64,000 nucleotides of DNA from an uncultured Eubacteriales bacterium. GTDB lineage: Bacteria > Bacillota > Clostridia > Christensenellales > Aristaeellaceae. Made by a program: the position numbers and the translations under genes. How positions within the stretch are numbered: position 1 is the stretch's first letter; every line of letters starts with the position of its first letter. Location of the stretch: NCBI GenBank assembly GCA_902790525.1, contig CADASI010000001.1, positions 1 to 64,000 of the forward strand. Direction: 5' to 3'. This document shows positions 17,212 to 28,000 of the stretch, piece by piece. The notes under the pieces are model-generated. The model was not told where the DNA came from. It made no database searches and saw only the letters and a program-made list of their open reading frames with translations.

Positions 17212-18198
17212 TCAATTGTCCCTGGGGCCTTTCAGTGCTTTCTTTCTATGTTTATTATACTCTTCCACAACCTCCTGTGGCCCTGCAAGAGTCATCTTCC
17301 CGGCATATTGGAAAAGCCACCCGAAGAAGGTCGGTCCAATAGATGCTCTCACAACAGCTTTAAATGCATTAGCTGATATAGGAATACATTCGAAGTCAAC
17401 CCCAAATCTATCAATTACTTTCCCGACGAGACTGTTGTCGCATATGAGCGTTATCTCATGTTCAGGGCCTGTATACATTTTATATGTTAGGCTGTAATAA
17501 TACCCAATATCAAAACCTTCCGGCGCGGATACTATGCGTGTGTCAAGGATTCTGACATTCTGTATATGATCGACACGAGGTGTCAGGATGGTATTGCGCT
17601 CTTCATCATAAGCTACAAGATAGTATCGGTCGTTGCTCCAAATCAGCGCATATGGTGAAACAGTATATACATGCCCATTACGATGTGGAATTGGCTCCTT
17701 GCTGGGTACAGAATAATCAATCATTTGATACTGTATCTTCCGCCTGGAAACAATGGCACGATACAAGTCGTCAGCTACATACATGTTTCGTCCGACGGCA
17801 TTTTTGATGGATATGAGACGTTCAGTTTCACACTGAAGACCTTCGCGATCAGCAACACTGGCTAACGAAGCCAGACGTTCAATAATGTGTTTGCTCCGTT
17901 CTGCATTGATAAACTGGGAGGCAGCAACCGCATCAATCAGTATTTTCAGTTCTACAGTATCAAAGTCTCTTTCGACGACCCTATAGCGGGTAGGCGTCCC
18001 CCTTCTGTGCACCTTTCGGATATCATGTCCGGCAGAGATCAATGTATCCACATCCGCTTCAATTGTACGCCGATCGGGTGGAGAAACCTCTTTGTCCTCC
18101 AGCATACGCATAATGTCTTTGGAAGATACATCATGCTCTGCATCCGTATGATCATAGAGATATTTGAGAATGAGCAGCAAACGGCTTTGGCTATCCAC
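17212..18198 (-). CDS. WYL-domain transcriptional regulator, candidate BREX repressor (BrxR-like)
   Basis: About 328 residues. The N-terminus is a winged helix (SRLLLILKYLYDHTD...DRRTIEADVDTL) and the C-terminal half a WYL domain (VYTVSPYALIWSNDRYYLVAYDEE) with a WCX-like end. BREX loci often carry a WYL autorepressor, BrxR, next to the operon, and this gene is divergent from the BREX operon with a shared 350-bp region. AAGGAGGTG lies inside the longest frame, 8 bp before a GTG at 18198; this GTG is therefore the likely start, not the ATG at 18219. Its own promoter is near-consensus. It likely binds the palindromes at 18443-18465. Confidence 0.85.
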   Translation of the reverse strand: MDSQSRLLLILKYLYDHTDAEHDVSSKDIMRMLEDKEVSPPDRRTIEADVDTLISAGHDIRKVHRRGTPTRYRVVERDFDTVELKILIDAVAASQFINAERSKHIIERLASLASVADREGLQCETERLISIKNAVGRNMYVADDLYRAIVSRRKIQYQMIDYSVPSKEPIPHRNGHVYTVSPYALIWSNDRYYLVAYDEERNTILTPRVDHIQNVRILDTRIVSAPEGFDIGYYYSLTYKMYTGPEHEITLICDNSLVGKVIDRFGVDFECIPISANAFKAVVRASIGPTFFGWLFQYAGKMTLAGPQEVVEEYNKHRKKALKGPRDN

Positions 18199-18261
18199 GC
18201 ATCTCACCTCCTTGGCCATGGGAAGGCTGGGATCATGTTATGGGTTTTGTTCATTAGATTG

Positions 18262-18290
18262 ATTATAGCGGATTTCTTAGGAATTTGCAA
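18262..18290 (-). promoter_or_regulatory. Promoter of the WYL regulator gene
   Basis: On the minus strand TTGCAA (18290-18285), 17 bp, TATAAT (18267-18262), about 65 bp before the proposed GTG start. Confidence 0.75.
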
Positions 18291-18442
18291 GGAACATCGA
18301 CAAGATTATGCCGATGTCTGCATTTTTAGATTGCAAGATTTTAAGTTTTGTGGTAGCATATTATATGATGTGTAAAATAGGTAAATGTCTGTTTATGTAA
18401 CACAAATCACCGAGGTACCGCACAGGTTTAACCACAAAAGCA

Positions 18443-18465
18443 GTGTTAACACGAGATAGCTATCT
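18443..18465. promoter_or_regulatory. Paired palindromes in the BREX control region (candidate operators)
   Basis: GTGTTAACAC (18443-18452) and AGATAGCTATCT (18454-18465) are perfect palindromes separated by one base. They lie between the divergent WYL gene and the BREX operon, about 90-110 bp before the first operon gene. No clear sigma-A promoter for the operon could be assigned; TATGAT at 18364-18369 is one weak option. Confidence 0.5.
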
Positions 18466-18554
18466 GTTCTTGTCAGGTTTGAAAGCTTACTAAAAGGATA
18501 TGGCAAGAAAACAAGCGGAAGAATTCTAAAGTATCAGTAATGAGGTGAACGACC

Positions 18555-21500
18555 GTGGGAACGAAGAAAAGCGACCGGCAGGGCCAGTTTTTTGACTGGC
18601 TTGCCAAGTCTGTTTCGTCTGCCCAGTTATCTGAATTGTATCAGGCGTTCATCGATATGGAAGGCATGATCTCGTCGCACAGATATCTACACCATCTTAC
18701 ACAGCCGCTGGCTGAAACGACAGACGCAGCAGCCGTAGATCTGTTATATAATGACCTAAGCGCGAACAAGCAATTTATGAAGTCAAACAGGTCTGGCGTA
18801 AAACTATCTCTGTTGCGTCATTACTCTCGTTACTGCAAAGAGGTCTTCTCCGAGCATAAGGCTGAGTCTCAGGAGGAAAGAGCGTCTTCTGACGATGCAT
18901 TGATTGACCGCCTGAAAAAGGACGGAATCGCGTATGTGGATAACCGTTCAAAGAATGGCGCTCTTTGGATTGCTGTGTCACCTAAAACGGAAACGCTGAT
19001 CAAGGATGCCAAATCTCAAGGGGTCAATTTCGTGTTCTCCGAATCAAAGCAGCAATGGTGGACTCGTGATGCCTCACCGAGATCAATTGGAACACCCGAG
19101 CCCATAGATTCCGCTTCTGAAAAACGGAATCAGCATGCTTTCACTGATTGGATGAAGGATCAGGGTTTTGATACAGTGGAGCTCTTCTCGATCTATGGGA
19201 CTGTTAGAAAGATTCATTCGATGCTCCTGGCAGAAGGAATCGCTTCCGGTCTTTTTGGCATCATGGAGCTCGATAAAGCACGCGCATGCATCAAAGAGAT
19301 AAAGCGAAAAGAAGCTTTTATCAAAGGCGACAGGGTGGAAAGCGGGCTTTGGACAAAAGCCCTAGGTTGCTATCTGCACTTCGTGGAGTCAAAAGCGTTC
19401 ATGACAGATATGGCGCAGAAAAAAACTGCCTCTTCGGAATCTACAGATGGGGTTACCTCAGACAAGAAAACGGTAACTCCTATTCAAGCTAACGATGAAA
19501 AGCCTGCAGAGAGTCCGATAACAGAAGAAGGTTTCCGTGAATGGTTACAGCAGAACAAGCCAACCGAACAGGCAGATGCGGTTGTGAAGGCTATCCGCAG
19601 CGCAGAGCGATATGCGCAGCGCAATCATATGCGTAGCGTAAAAATTTTTGGCTCTATGCCCGGTCCGATGCGTTTTTCCGTTACGCGGCTCTCCGTCAAC
19701 AATGCATTCATCAAGGAGAAGGCCCGCCTTTATAAGGAATTCCGTTATGCTGCTGCGTTGCTGACTGAATATGCTGCGTCTCTGTCTCGTCCTGTCCAGA
19801 TTGAAAACGGTCCTGCATCCGTGCCCGCAGCAAGCGCGGGATCGAAGCCTGTTCAGGGAAATGCAACGGAACCGGAAAGCCAAACTTTAGAGCCTTCCCT
19901 GATGGCGTTGATTGACGACGAGCGGTTCTCTGCGCTGCGCAAGGCGCTGATTAAAAAAGATATCCGCACGCTGGAATCATTTAAGAAGCTAAACTTGTGG
20001 GTGTTCATGAACCAAAACGGGTTGTACACCATAGGTGATCGGCAATCAGTGTATTCCGCTGTGCGGCGTGCCATGGCCGCAACGAATGTGCCCGAATCTG
20101 ACACCCGTTGGAAGATTATTACTCTGGAAAAAGAATACGAAGGCTCTTCTCCTGCTGATGCGCTGATGGACTATTGTCGCGCTATAGCTTCCAAGTATCC
20201 GCTTGGTTTCCGTAGCTTGATCGGACAATGCATGACTCGTTCAGATAAGGTTCCCTTGTCACGAATCCGCCAACATGCCGATGATGCATATATGGACAAT
20301 CCGGCTGTGTTTATCAGCAGCGATACAGATGCAAAAGCGGCGCTCACTTTTGCTCGGTGGATTGGAAAAACGTGCCGGGACAGTGATGTACCCCAGAGAA
20401 TTGATTCTGTTTCTCCCGCGAAAGAAGACAAGCCGGTTGTACCTGATGAGGGCGGCAAATTAACCAAAGAAAAGGGAACAGACACTGATTTGGAGGGGCA
20501 GATCGCTGATCTGTCATATGATGGTGATTACTCCTTCACAAAACCAGTTTCGGTTACCTATAAAGGTACAATAGCCCTTACGGATTCATGGCAAAGTGTA
20601 TATCTGGAGGTGTGCAGGCGGCTTTTTGATGATCACATGACTCAGATGTTTAATCTGGTTAACAGTGACTCTGATTCTGGCATTGCCGGGCATTACGCAA
20701 ATTCGGTGACGAAAAGGCGAATGCGCTCCCCAAAGGCTTTTGTCCCAGGCTGCTATTTCGAGTCCAACCTGTCTGCCACCGATATCATGCGGCGCATCCG
20801 CCGGCTGCTGAACTATTTTGAGGTGACCGATCAGTTTGTGATTCGCTATCGATCTCAGGCTGATATGCCTGTGAAGAAGCCAGAGCCTATCCAGGACAAT
20901 CCGCCCGAAAAGCCGGTCATCCCGGATCAACCCTCTATCGTTTCTCCGCTTCAAAAGAAGGTAGAGGAACTGGTGCTTGCGACGGATCTGGAAGGAATGA
21001 CGCTCGATCAACTATATGCTCAGATTCCTGCAGCAACAATGGTGGCGCTGAAACAGATCAGGGATCATTCGTTGAAACTGGTGGATTTAGCGGACAGGCT
21101 GATCCATGTAGACGCCTTCGTGGATTGGGACGAAGGTGCACAAAAGTTGGAGAAGATTCTGGAAAAGCTACTGGCAAAGAACAACGGCTACGTTTCTTAT
21201 TCGCAGCTCTACGAATATGCCCGGGCGGAAATGCAGATGTTCCTGAACGACAACGACATGGACGATCCACGCAAGATCTTTGACATGGCGGAGCATCTGT
21301 TTGAAAAGGAAGGCTATCACGGCAAGAGGTATACCTTTTGGATGAAGACGCATATCTCCTACAGCAAGGAGAGCGTCACTTCCAACCTGGATGTGATCAA
21401 GAAGTTTGCCCGCGATCATAACGGTTTCTTCCAGTATGACGACCTGGTGGAATATCTGGAACAGATCGGTATCAAGACCGGCAATTTGCGCGGCCAGATG

Positions 21501-22043
21501 CAGTTGGGATATAAGCCGATCTTCTTCTACTACTCCAGCGAGGAAATAATCTCCGCTGAGAGCATGCAAATCGACGAGGGCTGGCTTGATCAGGCAGGAA
21601 AGGCGCTGGGTAGACTCTTTGCGGATGTGGGCGATCACGTGGTGCTGCGTTCCGTCAATCCGATATGGTATGAGCAAATGCCCACATTGCCCGGTTACCT
21701 GCCGTGGACGCCGCTGCTGCTGCAATACATACTACAGTTTTATGGAAAGAAGCTGGGTGCAAAGACCATCGGCTCAGAACTGAACCAGAAGTACGACGTA
21801 CTGCGCGCTATGTTGGTGACGCTAGACAGTGAGGTGCAGACCTTTGCTGACGCTGTGGTGGCGCACCTGGTAGATAGCGGGATTCCGGAGCGTCAGTTTG
21901 AGGCGGAAGAATTGCGTAGCAAACTGGTGGACGGCGGGTTGATCGCTGGAAATGAGCTGATCTGGCATATGCCCAAGGCCATCGGCAGTGATCCGAGGTT
22001 CGCCTGGGATGCTTCAGGCGGGAAAGTCAGTATCAAGGTGTGA
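18555..22043 (+). CDS. 1,162-residue repeat protein, first gene of the BREX type 4 operon, function unknown
   Basis: Large soluble protein without recognisable enzyme motifs. At least three helical units of about 90 residues start FFDWLAKS (about 11), FTDWMKDQG (about 196) and FREWLQQN (about 331). Each has the pattern F..WL then an amphipathic helix and a hydrophobic YLHFVE/YCKEVF-type end, loosely like recombinase core-binding domains. A fourth unit follows at about 445. A distinct middle domain (about 670-770) and an all-alpha C-terminal part (about 800-1160, with winged-helix-like segments) complete it. The start is GTG with GAGGTGA upstream. It is 4 bp from the HNH gene. It may provide DNA binding or target recognition in place of the absent PglX (inference). 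Confidence 0.75.
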   Translation: MGTKKSDRQGQFFDWLAKSVSSAQLSELYQAFIDMEGMISSHRYLHHLTQPLAETTDAAAVDLLYNDLSANKQFMKSNRSGVKLSLLRHYSRYCKEVFSEHKAESQEERASSDDALIDRLKKDGIAYVDNRSKNGALWIAVSPKTETLIKDAKSQGVNFVFSESKQQWWTRDASPRSIGTPEPIDSASEKRNQHAFTDWMKDQGFDTVELFSIYGTVRKIHSMLLAEGIASGLFGIMELDKARACIKEIKRKEAFIKGDRVESGLWTKALGCYLHFVESKAFMTDMAQKKTASSESTDGVTSDKKTVTPIQANDEKPAESPITEEGFREWLQQNKPTEQADAVVKAIRSAERYAQRNHMRSVKIFGSMPGPMRFSVTRLSVNNAFIKEKARLYKEFRYAAALLTEYAASLSRPVQIENGPASVPAASAGSKPVQGNATEPESQTLEPSLMALIDDERFSALRKALIKKDIRTLESFKKLNLWVFMNQNGLYTIGDRQSVYSAVRRAMAATNVPESDTRWKIITLEKEYEGSSPADALMDYCRAIASKYPLGFRSLIGQCMTRSDKVPLSRIRQHADDAYMDNPAVFISSDTDAKAALTFARWIGKTCRDSDVPQRIDSVSPAKEDKPVVPDEGGKLTKEKGTDTDLEGQIADLSYDGDYSFTKPVSVTYKGTIALTDSWQSVYLEVCRRLFDDHMTQMFNLVNSDSDSGIAGHYANSVTKRRMRSPKAFVPGCYFESNLSATDIMRRIRRLLNYFEVTDQFVIRYRSQADMPVKKPEPIQDNPPEKPVIPDQPSIVSPLQKKVEELVLATDLEGMTLDQLYAQIPAATMVALKQIRDHSLKLVDLADRLIHVDAFVDWDEGAQKLEKILEKLLAKNNGYVSYSQLYEYARAEMQMFLNDNDMDDPRKIFDMAEHLFEKEGYHGKRYTFWMKTHISYSKESVTSNLDVIKKFARDHNGFFQYDDLVEYLEQIGIKTGNLRGQMQLGYKPIFFYYSSEEIISAESMQIDEGWLDQAGKALGRLFADVGDHVVLRSVNPIWYEQMPTLPGYLPWTPLLLQYILQFYGKKLGAKTIGSELNQKYDVLRAMLVTLDSEVQTFADAVVAHLVDSGIPERQFEAEELRSKLVDGGLIAGNELIWHMPKAIGSDPRFAWDASGGKVSIKV

Positions 22044-22047
22044 TGAC

Positions 22048-22701
22048 ATGGCAAATGCGAGCTTTACAAGGGATGAAGTTATTCTGGCACTGGATGTACT
22101 GTATAGTAATGGTGGTATTACTCCGTTGCCAGGTTCTAGTGAGATTCTGAAACTCTCTGAGTTGCTCCACAGACTGCCGATTCACCCGGTTGCCACCAGA
22201 AAGAAGGATTTCAGAACTCCTTCTGGTATACAAGCTCAGATAAACCGATATCAGCATCGATATTCGAACATGGTAGGATCAATGTTTTATGAAGTTGATG
22301 CAGAATTTGAGAATCGGCATAAGGAACTTCATCTTATCGCGAATGCTATTCGCCGAAATGCTGATTCGTTCGATGAAACTGTTTTCGGCGATCCGTTGGA
22401 AGGTATTGGGTTTCCAGAGGGCATGCTATTAGGCCACCTACACCGCATTGTTGAAACTCGTGACAGCGCAAGGCTGGCAGTGGGTAATCGCTGTGAGATT
22501 TGTCAGATAGATACAACAGATGTCTATCCCAGCTGTCCTCGCTTAATGCAGTCGCATCTGACTGTGCCCATCACAGAAATGGTTGGGAAGAAGCGCTACG
22601 GAGCGGCGGAGTTCATCACTGTTTGCCCCAATTGTCATGCAGCACTGCACCGGCGTAGGCCATGGCTGACGAAAGAAAACTGCGGAGAACTGCTCCGCTG
22701 A
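22048..22701 (+). CDS. HNH-family endonuclease in the BREX operon
   Basis: 217 residues. The C-terminal part has CEIC (zinc pair), then SHLTVPI where the catalytic His usually lies, then ITVCPNCHAALHRR, giving the second zinc pair and the final HNH histidine. This is the layout of McrA-like nucleases. The N-terminal 130 residues are helical and may recognise DNA or a partner. The ATG at 22048 follows the preceding stop by 4 bp; longer frames overlap the upstream gene and are unlikely. HNH proteins cut phosphorothioated or unmodified DNA in several sulfur-based systems, which makes a restriction role likely here. This remains inference. Confidence 0.78.
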   Translation: MANASFTRDEVILALDVLYSNGGITPLPGSSEILKLSELLHRLPIHPVATRKKDFRTPSGIQAQINRYQHRYSNMVGSMFYEVDAEFENRHKELHLIANAIRRNADSFDETVFGDPLEGIGFPEGMLLGHLHRIVETRDSARLAVGNRCEICQIDTTDVYPSCPRLMQSHLTVPITEMVGKKRYGAAEFITVCPNCHAALHRRRPWLTKENCGELLR

Positions 22702-22721
22702 CCGGAAGGAGGGGAAATGCC

Positions 22722-25064
22722 ATGTATGGATACGAATGGACGGAGGAATATGGCATTTTCCACTTGACTATTGACGCAAGGGTTCAGAAAGAAATTCGTC
22801 CTGTTTTCCATGAGGAACTGGATTTTTTCGGCATGGACGCCTATTGGGACTATCCGAAAGACACCAACGCTCCGCTTCTGTGGGCTGAGGGCATTCGTCG
22901 TTATGTGATGAACGGCGTATGCGTGGCAGAGGCACAAGGCGGTGGATTCTATACAAAGCCCGTGATCAAAAGGCTTACGGAAGAACGCCTGCAACTAAAA
23001 CCTATCGATACAGAACGTTTGTATGAAGTAAACAAAGTACTTATGCTCTCGCTGGAGCAGAAGGCCGTTACCTTTATTCAGGAACAGCATGAGCACTATA
23101 GCAAAGAGGGCTATGCTTTTGTTTGCGCATTTTCCGGTGGTAAGGATTCGTTGGTATTGTTAGATCTGTGCGCAAAAGCACTTGCGCCAGAAGATTTCTT
23201 TGTAGTGTTCAGCAATACTGGCATGGAGTTATCTGACACGCTAAAAGCTATTGAGGTGGCTAAAAAACAATGGCCTCAGCTTAGGTTCGAGGAAGCAAAA
23301 AGCCATATGGAACCAACTGAAGCATGGGATCAATTTGGCCCACCTGGGAGAAGAATGCGATGGTGTTGCGCAGTATTGAAGTCTGTACCCACTATACTTA
23401 GATTAAGAGAACTTACTGGAAAGCATAACGTCAAGGCGGTAGTCTTTGACGGCGTCAGGGCTGAAGAAAGTGCCAGAAGAGCCAAGTATAGCGATATAAG
23501 CGAAGGTGCAAAGAACATCAACCAAGTAAACGTCAGCCCTATACATAAATGGAACACAGCAGAACTATACTGCTATATTCTCAAACACGGTATACTATTG
23601 AATGAAGCATACCGACTCGGTTTGTTTAGGGTTGGATGTATGGTCTGCCCGTTGTCTTCGGAATGGTGGGATGGAATTGCTAACACGTACTACTCAGATG
23701 AAATGCAACCGTTGCTAAAGAAAGTGGAGCAGTACGCAGAGAACACTAAACCGCCTAAAGAAGTAAAAAAATACATTGAAGATGGTGGTTGGAAAGCACG
23801 TATGGGAGGTCGGGGACTTCAAAATGGAGGAAACAGGGTTGCTGAACAAATACAAGGTAATTCGATATCATTCACTATTGTATCGGCAAAACAGCACTGG
23901 CTCGACGTTTCTCCGATATTAGGAACAATTACTGAGCTTTCCGGAAAAAGTGGAGTTCAGAAAATATCAGGAGTCAATTATGAGTTTTCTGTAGTGGAAG
24001 ATGCTGGCTCTATAAAGGTAACGTACCGACCATTTCGATCAATGGATCGTTTCGTCCTTAGTCACCTGCGCGGCATTGCTTATAAATGTGCCTTCTGTGA
24101 AGGCTGTAAGGCATGTATGGTGCAATGCCCCACAGGAGCCTACGTCATAAATGCAAATGGCAAAATCCACATTAGGCAAGAATTGTGTGTTCATTGCAGT
24201 AATTGCCTATCTTTCAGCGAAAAGAGCTGCTTGTTAGCAAAATCCCTTAGTATTACAGGCGGAGGAGGAAATGGCATGGACATGAAAGGCATGAACCCCT
24301 ATCAGCACTTTGGTCTTCGTCAAGCGTGGCTGGAGCACTTCATGAACGCTGGAGTTGAATGTTTTGGGCAGGCTGTTCTAGGAAATCGGCAGTATGATGC
24401 ACTAAAAGTATGGCTAAAAGAAAGCGGAATAATTGCAACTAATAGCGATAAATCTCTGTGTATTACTGATCTCGGAAGCAAGCTCATAACATTTGGTCCA
24501 TACAATCCTTTTACTTGGTCCATCATTTGGGCAAACCTTGCGTATAACTCAGTTATCACGAAATGGTATTGCTTGAATACGGAAATAGGTGCCACATATG
24601 AAAAGGGCGACCTCGTTCTTATGATTGGCGAAGATTACACTAAGTCTTCAAGAGATAATGCTATTACGGCATTAACAGAAATGCTTAGACAATCACCTAT
24701 TGGCTCTGCACTCCAGCAGGGAATACCAATTGAGTTAACAAAGAATACCTTCTCCTACCTCCGTGTCGGTTGGGAAATGCCCCACGCCGTTGCGCTGCTC
24801 TACGCCCTTTACCTCTATGCGGAGCACACCGGCCGCCGCTCCTTCACCTTCAGCGAAATGGTGAGTGCGAAGAGCAACCCGGAGGCAACAGGTATTTCGC
24901 CTTCGGATATCTACGGCATCGACGTGAAGGCATTTCGGGAACAGGTACAGGGGCTGGCAATAAGCTTCCCCAAGTACATCCGCGTGTCGTTTATCTCTAA
25001 CCTGGACAACATTATTCTGGAAGATTTCAGTTCGCTGGATATTCTCGACCTGGCTGAAGAATAA
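22722..25064 (+). CDS. brxP: BrxP: DndC/PAPS-reductase-like protein with Fe-S and DUF4007-like domains
   Basis: 780 residues. The PP-loop SGGKDS is at about 138-143, followed by SNTGME, RMRWCCAVLK and VFDGVRAEES, the PAPS-reductase/DndC pattern. After GCMVCPLSSEWW comes a ferredoxin-like segment (about 455-505) with CxxCxxCxxxCP and CxxCxxC. The last 260 residues (from MKGMNPYQHFGLR) resemble the DUF4007 domain found beside or fused to DndC. BrxP defines BREX type 4. AAGGAGG precedes the ATG at 22722; an in-frame ATG at 22662 would overlap the HNH gene and has no ribosome site. It probably activates DNA phosphate or transfers sulfur, with the cysteine desulfurase downstream as donor. Confidence 0.88.
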   Translation: MYGYEWTEEYGIFHLTIDARVQKEIRPVFHEELDFFGMDAYWDYPKDTNAPLLWAEGIRRYVMNGVCVAEAQGGGFYTKPVIKRLTEERLQLKPIDTERLYEVNKVLMLSLEQKAVTFIQEQHEHYSKEGYAFVCAFSGGKDSLVLLDLCAKALAPEDFFVVFSNTGMELSDTLKAIEVAKKQWPQLRFEEAKSHMEPTEAWDQFGPPGRRMRWCCAVLKSVPTILRLRELTGKHNVKAVVFDGVRAEESARRAKYSDISEGAKNINQVNVSPIHKWNTAELYCYILKHGILLNEAYRLGLFRVGCMVCPLSSEWWDGIANTYYSDEMQPLLKKVEQYAENTKPPKEVKKYIEDGGWKARMGGRGLQNGGNRVAEQIQGNSISFTIVSAKQHWLDVSPILGTITELSGKSGVQKISGVNYEFSVVEDAGSIKVTYRPFRSMDRFVLSHLRGIAYKCAFCEGCKACMVQCPTGAYVINANGKIHIRQELCVHCSNCLSFSEKSCLLAKSLSITGGGGNGMDMKGMNPYQHFGLRQAWLEHFMNAGVECFGQAVLGNRQYDALKVWLKESGIIATNSDKSLCITDLGSKLITFGPYNPFTWSIIWANLAYNSVITKWYCLNTEIGATYEKGDLVLMIGEDYTKSSRDNAITALTEMLRQSPIGSALQQGIPIELTKNTFSYLRVGWEMPHAVALLYALYLYAEHTGRRSFTFSEMVSAKSNPEATGISPSDIYGIDVKAFREQVQGLAISFPKYIRVSFISNLDNIILEDFSSLDILDLAEE

Positions 25065-25081
25065 CGAAGGGAGCCGTCGTC

Positions 25082-28000
25082 ATGCCTGTACAGAAGTATT
25101 CGAATTACTTGGAAGTCAATCCGCTGTTTGAGTCGGTGGTGGATATTGATGCCGACCAGCGAAACCCTCGTCTCTGGCAAGAGTATATCGTCGGAGAAGA
25201 CATGACCAAGCTAGTGGAATTCCTGTGCCAGTCCTTGGGCAATGAAGCGCCCGATCTACGGCGCTCGTTTTGGGTGCATGGTTCGTATGGTACAGGCAAG
25301 AGCTACGCGGCTATCTTTGTGAAACATCTGCTGGAGGAAAAACCGGACACAGTGGATGCTTTCATGGCCAATCACCAAATGCTCTCTCCCTTCCGTACTC
25401 GGTTTATGAAGTGCCGTCGGAATGGGGATTACCTCGTTATCTGGAAAACCGGCTGCACAGGCATTCGCTCTGGTGACATGATGCTGCTGGAAGCTGAAAA
25501 GGCGGTACGCGAAGCGCTGATTGCCAAGTTCGGCGACGAGGCTGACTTGGGCAGCGGCTCGCTGCTGAATGCTGTTAAGGCCAAGCTGAATGATGACAAA
25601 ATCAACTGGGAGTTTGTGCTGGACAGCACAACACTGGGTGACGACTACCCCACCGTGGACGAACTGCGTGCCAAGGTCAGCGCAGGCGACCTGAAAGCCC
25701 TGCAGCGCACAGCGACCGTCATCCGTCAAAATGGCTGGGGTCTGGTGGACAACTTGGAGACCTTCAAGGCGTGGATCACCGAGGTCATTGATGCCAACGG
25801 GCTGGCAAAGAGCGGTATCTTCTTCATTTGGGATGAGTTTACCGAATATGTAAACCACTCCGATGATCACACTGTGATGCAGCAGATTTCCGAGTTCTGC
25901 AAGGTTAAGCCTTTCTTCATGCTGTACGTGGTGCACCGTTCGGACGAGATGGTGGACAGCATGGGCAAAGATCGCTACCAGATGATCACCAACCGCTTCC
26001 ATACTGCGGAATTCCACATCAGTGCTGATGCGTCCTACGACCTGATCGCCGGTTCCTTTGGTTCACGCCCTGGTATGGATGAGCACTGGAAAGAGGAACG
26101 CAAAGCGGTCGTCAAGGAAATAAAGCCGCACCTTCCGGATATGGCCGGGCTGGACGATAAGCTATCGGAATCCATTGAGTATTTGTGCCCCATGCATCCC
26201 ATGACCATCAAGCTGTTGGCACGGGTAGCGGAAAGCTACGCGGCGGCGCAGCGCACTCTTTTCCGGTTTATGAAGGATCAGTCCGTGCCGGATCAGGGCT
26301 TTATCGGCTACATCAATAAGTACGGCCCCGATGATCAGGCCAAATGGCTGACACCGGAATGGCTGTGGGACTACTTCTTTACCCGCGAGAGTGACTTCAG
26401 CGACAAGGACACCAAGGCAGCTGAATTCATTCGGCACTTTGAGGAGAGCAAACATCTGGTGGAAGGAGATGAGAATACCTTCCGCGTGTTCAAGGTGGCC
26501 ATGTTACTGCTGGCAGTCATGTCTTCTACCAAGGGCGTGTACGGTGGCGTCAAGTCTCAGGGGGGCATTTCCGCGACGGTCGAATGCTTAAAGAGCTGCC
26601 TGGCTGGGACGATGACAGCGCAGATGGTAGATGACAAGCTGCAAATTTTGGAAGACGATAAACTCATGAATAGGGACGCGCACGGCGGTGCGACCCGCCT
26701 GCAGTTGCCGTTCAAGGCAAGCGCAGGTGACGAATTCGATAAGCGTTACTCATCGAATGATAAAAAGTATAGTCGTTACCAGATGTTCACCCGGGACGGC
26801 ATCTTCTCTTCTGCTTTTGAGAAACGTGCCCTGGATGAGAACGACCCCGCCAGCAAGCGTATCAAGGTAGCTGTCTGCTGTGCGGAAACCCTTTCCATCA
26901 AGAATCGCCTGGATGAAATCCAGAAGGAACTGGACAAGGCGCCTTATAAGTTGGGCCTTTTGCTAGTGACCGTCAAGGATGATACGCAGGCTCTGTCCAT
27001 TCAGGGTGAGCTGGAACGCCTAGCGCGTGATGGTGATGAACGACTGATTATTGCTCTTATCAGGACGGCTTTTACGGATGACAAGCGTAAAGAATGGCTG
27101 ACCCGCATGACACGTATGGAGATGGCCTCAGAAGCTGCGCAGACTGCATCTGCCGGGGGCTATAAGATTGAGATGGAGCAAATCGTGGCAACTTGGGTGA
27201 ACCAGGCTATTGCCGGGAGCAAAATCATCGCCTGGCATGGCACACAGGTTTTCAGTAATCAGTATGGCATGGCACAGTTGCGAAAAACCATCTCGACCAA
27301 CGTGCTGCAGACATTGTTCCCATATGCGCCGGAAACCATTGTCGTTACGAGCACAGCGTATAAGGCTTGTAATGATCCTGCTCCGTTGGTTGGTATTACT
27401 CGCTCTACAAATAACTCTCAGATGAAATCCGTGCTAACTGGAATGCAGACTGCTGGTATCATGGATGCTGCTAGCATCCATGAATTGTCCCAAAAGGACG
27501 GCAGTAGGGGGGCGAAAGCTATTGCTGCTGTCGCTCGCTTGGTGGAAGAGCAGATGGCTTCTGGGCAGCGAGTTAATCTGAGTAACCTTTGGGAACGCCT
27601 GCAGCACACGCCATATGGCTACTATGATACCATTGCTTGCGGTGTACTGCTGGGGTATGTGTTCTCCTTCTACAAGGACGGAAAGAATGGTGGATTCAGC
27701 TGGATCGACAGCACGCAGTCTCCCTTCCCGCTGGTAGAAGCTCATCTGAAAACGATGGTCTACTACCTCTGCAAAGGAAAGATGACAACAGATTACCTGT
27801 CTGCGGGTACTTTGACTTTCCAGAAATTCCGAGAATACGCAAAGGCATTCTTCAGCTTGGATGAAAGCCGAGTCGTGGAAGAGACCGAATGCTGGCGCAA
27901 CATCCGTGAGGCGATAACCAAGAGCGGCTCTCCGCTGTGGACGCTCAAATATCTGGACGATGAAATATACGTTAATCCAAGTTACAGAGATGCAACCCTG

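Noticed and set aside
18555..22043. PglX-type methyltransferase in the first BREX-operon gene
   Set aside because: No NPPY or Gly-rich SAM-binding motif could be found in the 1,162-residue protein.
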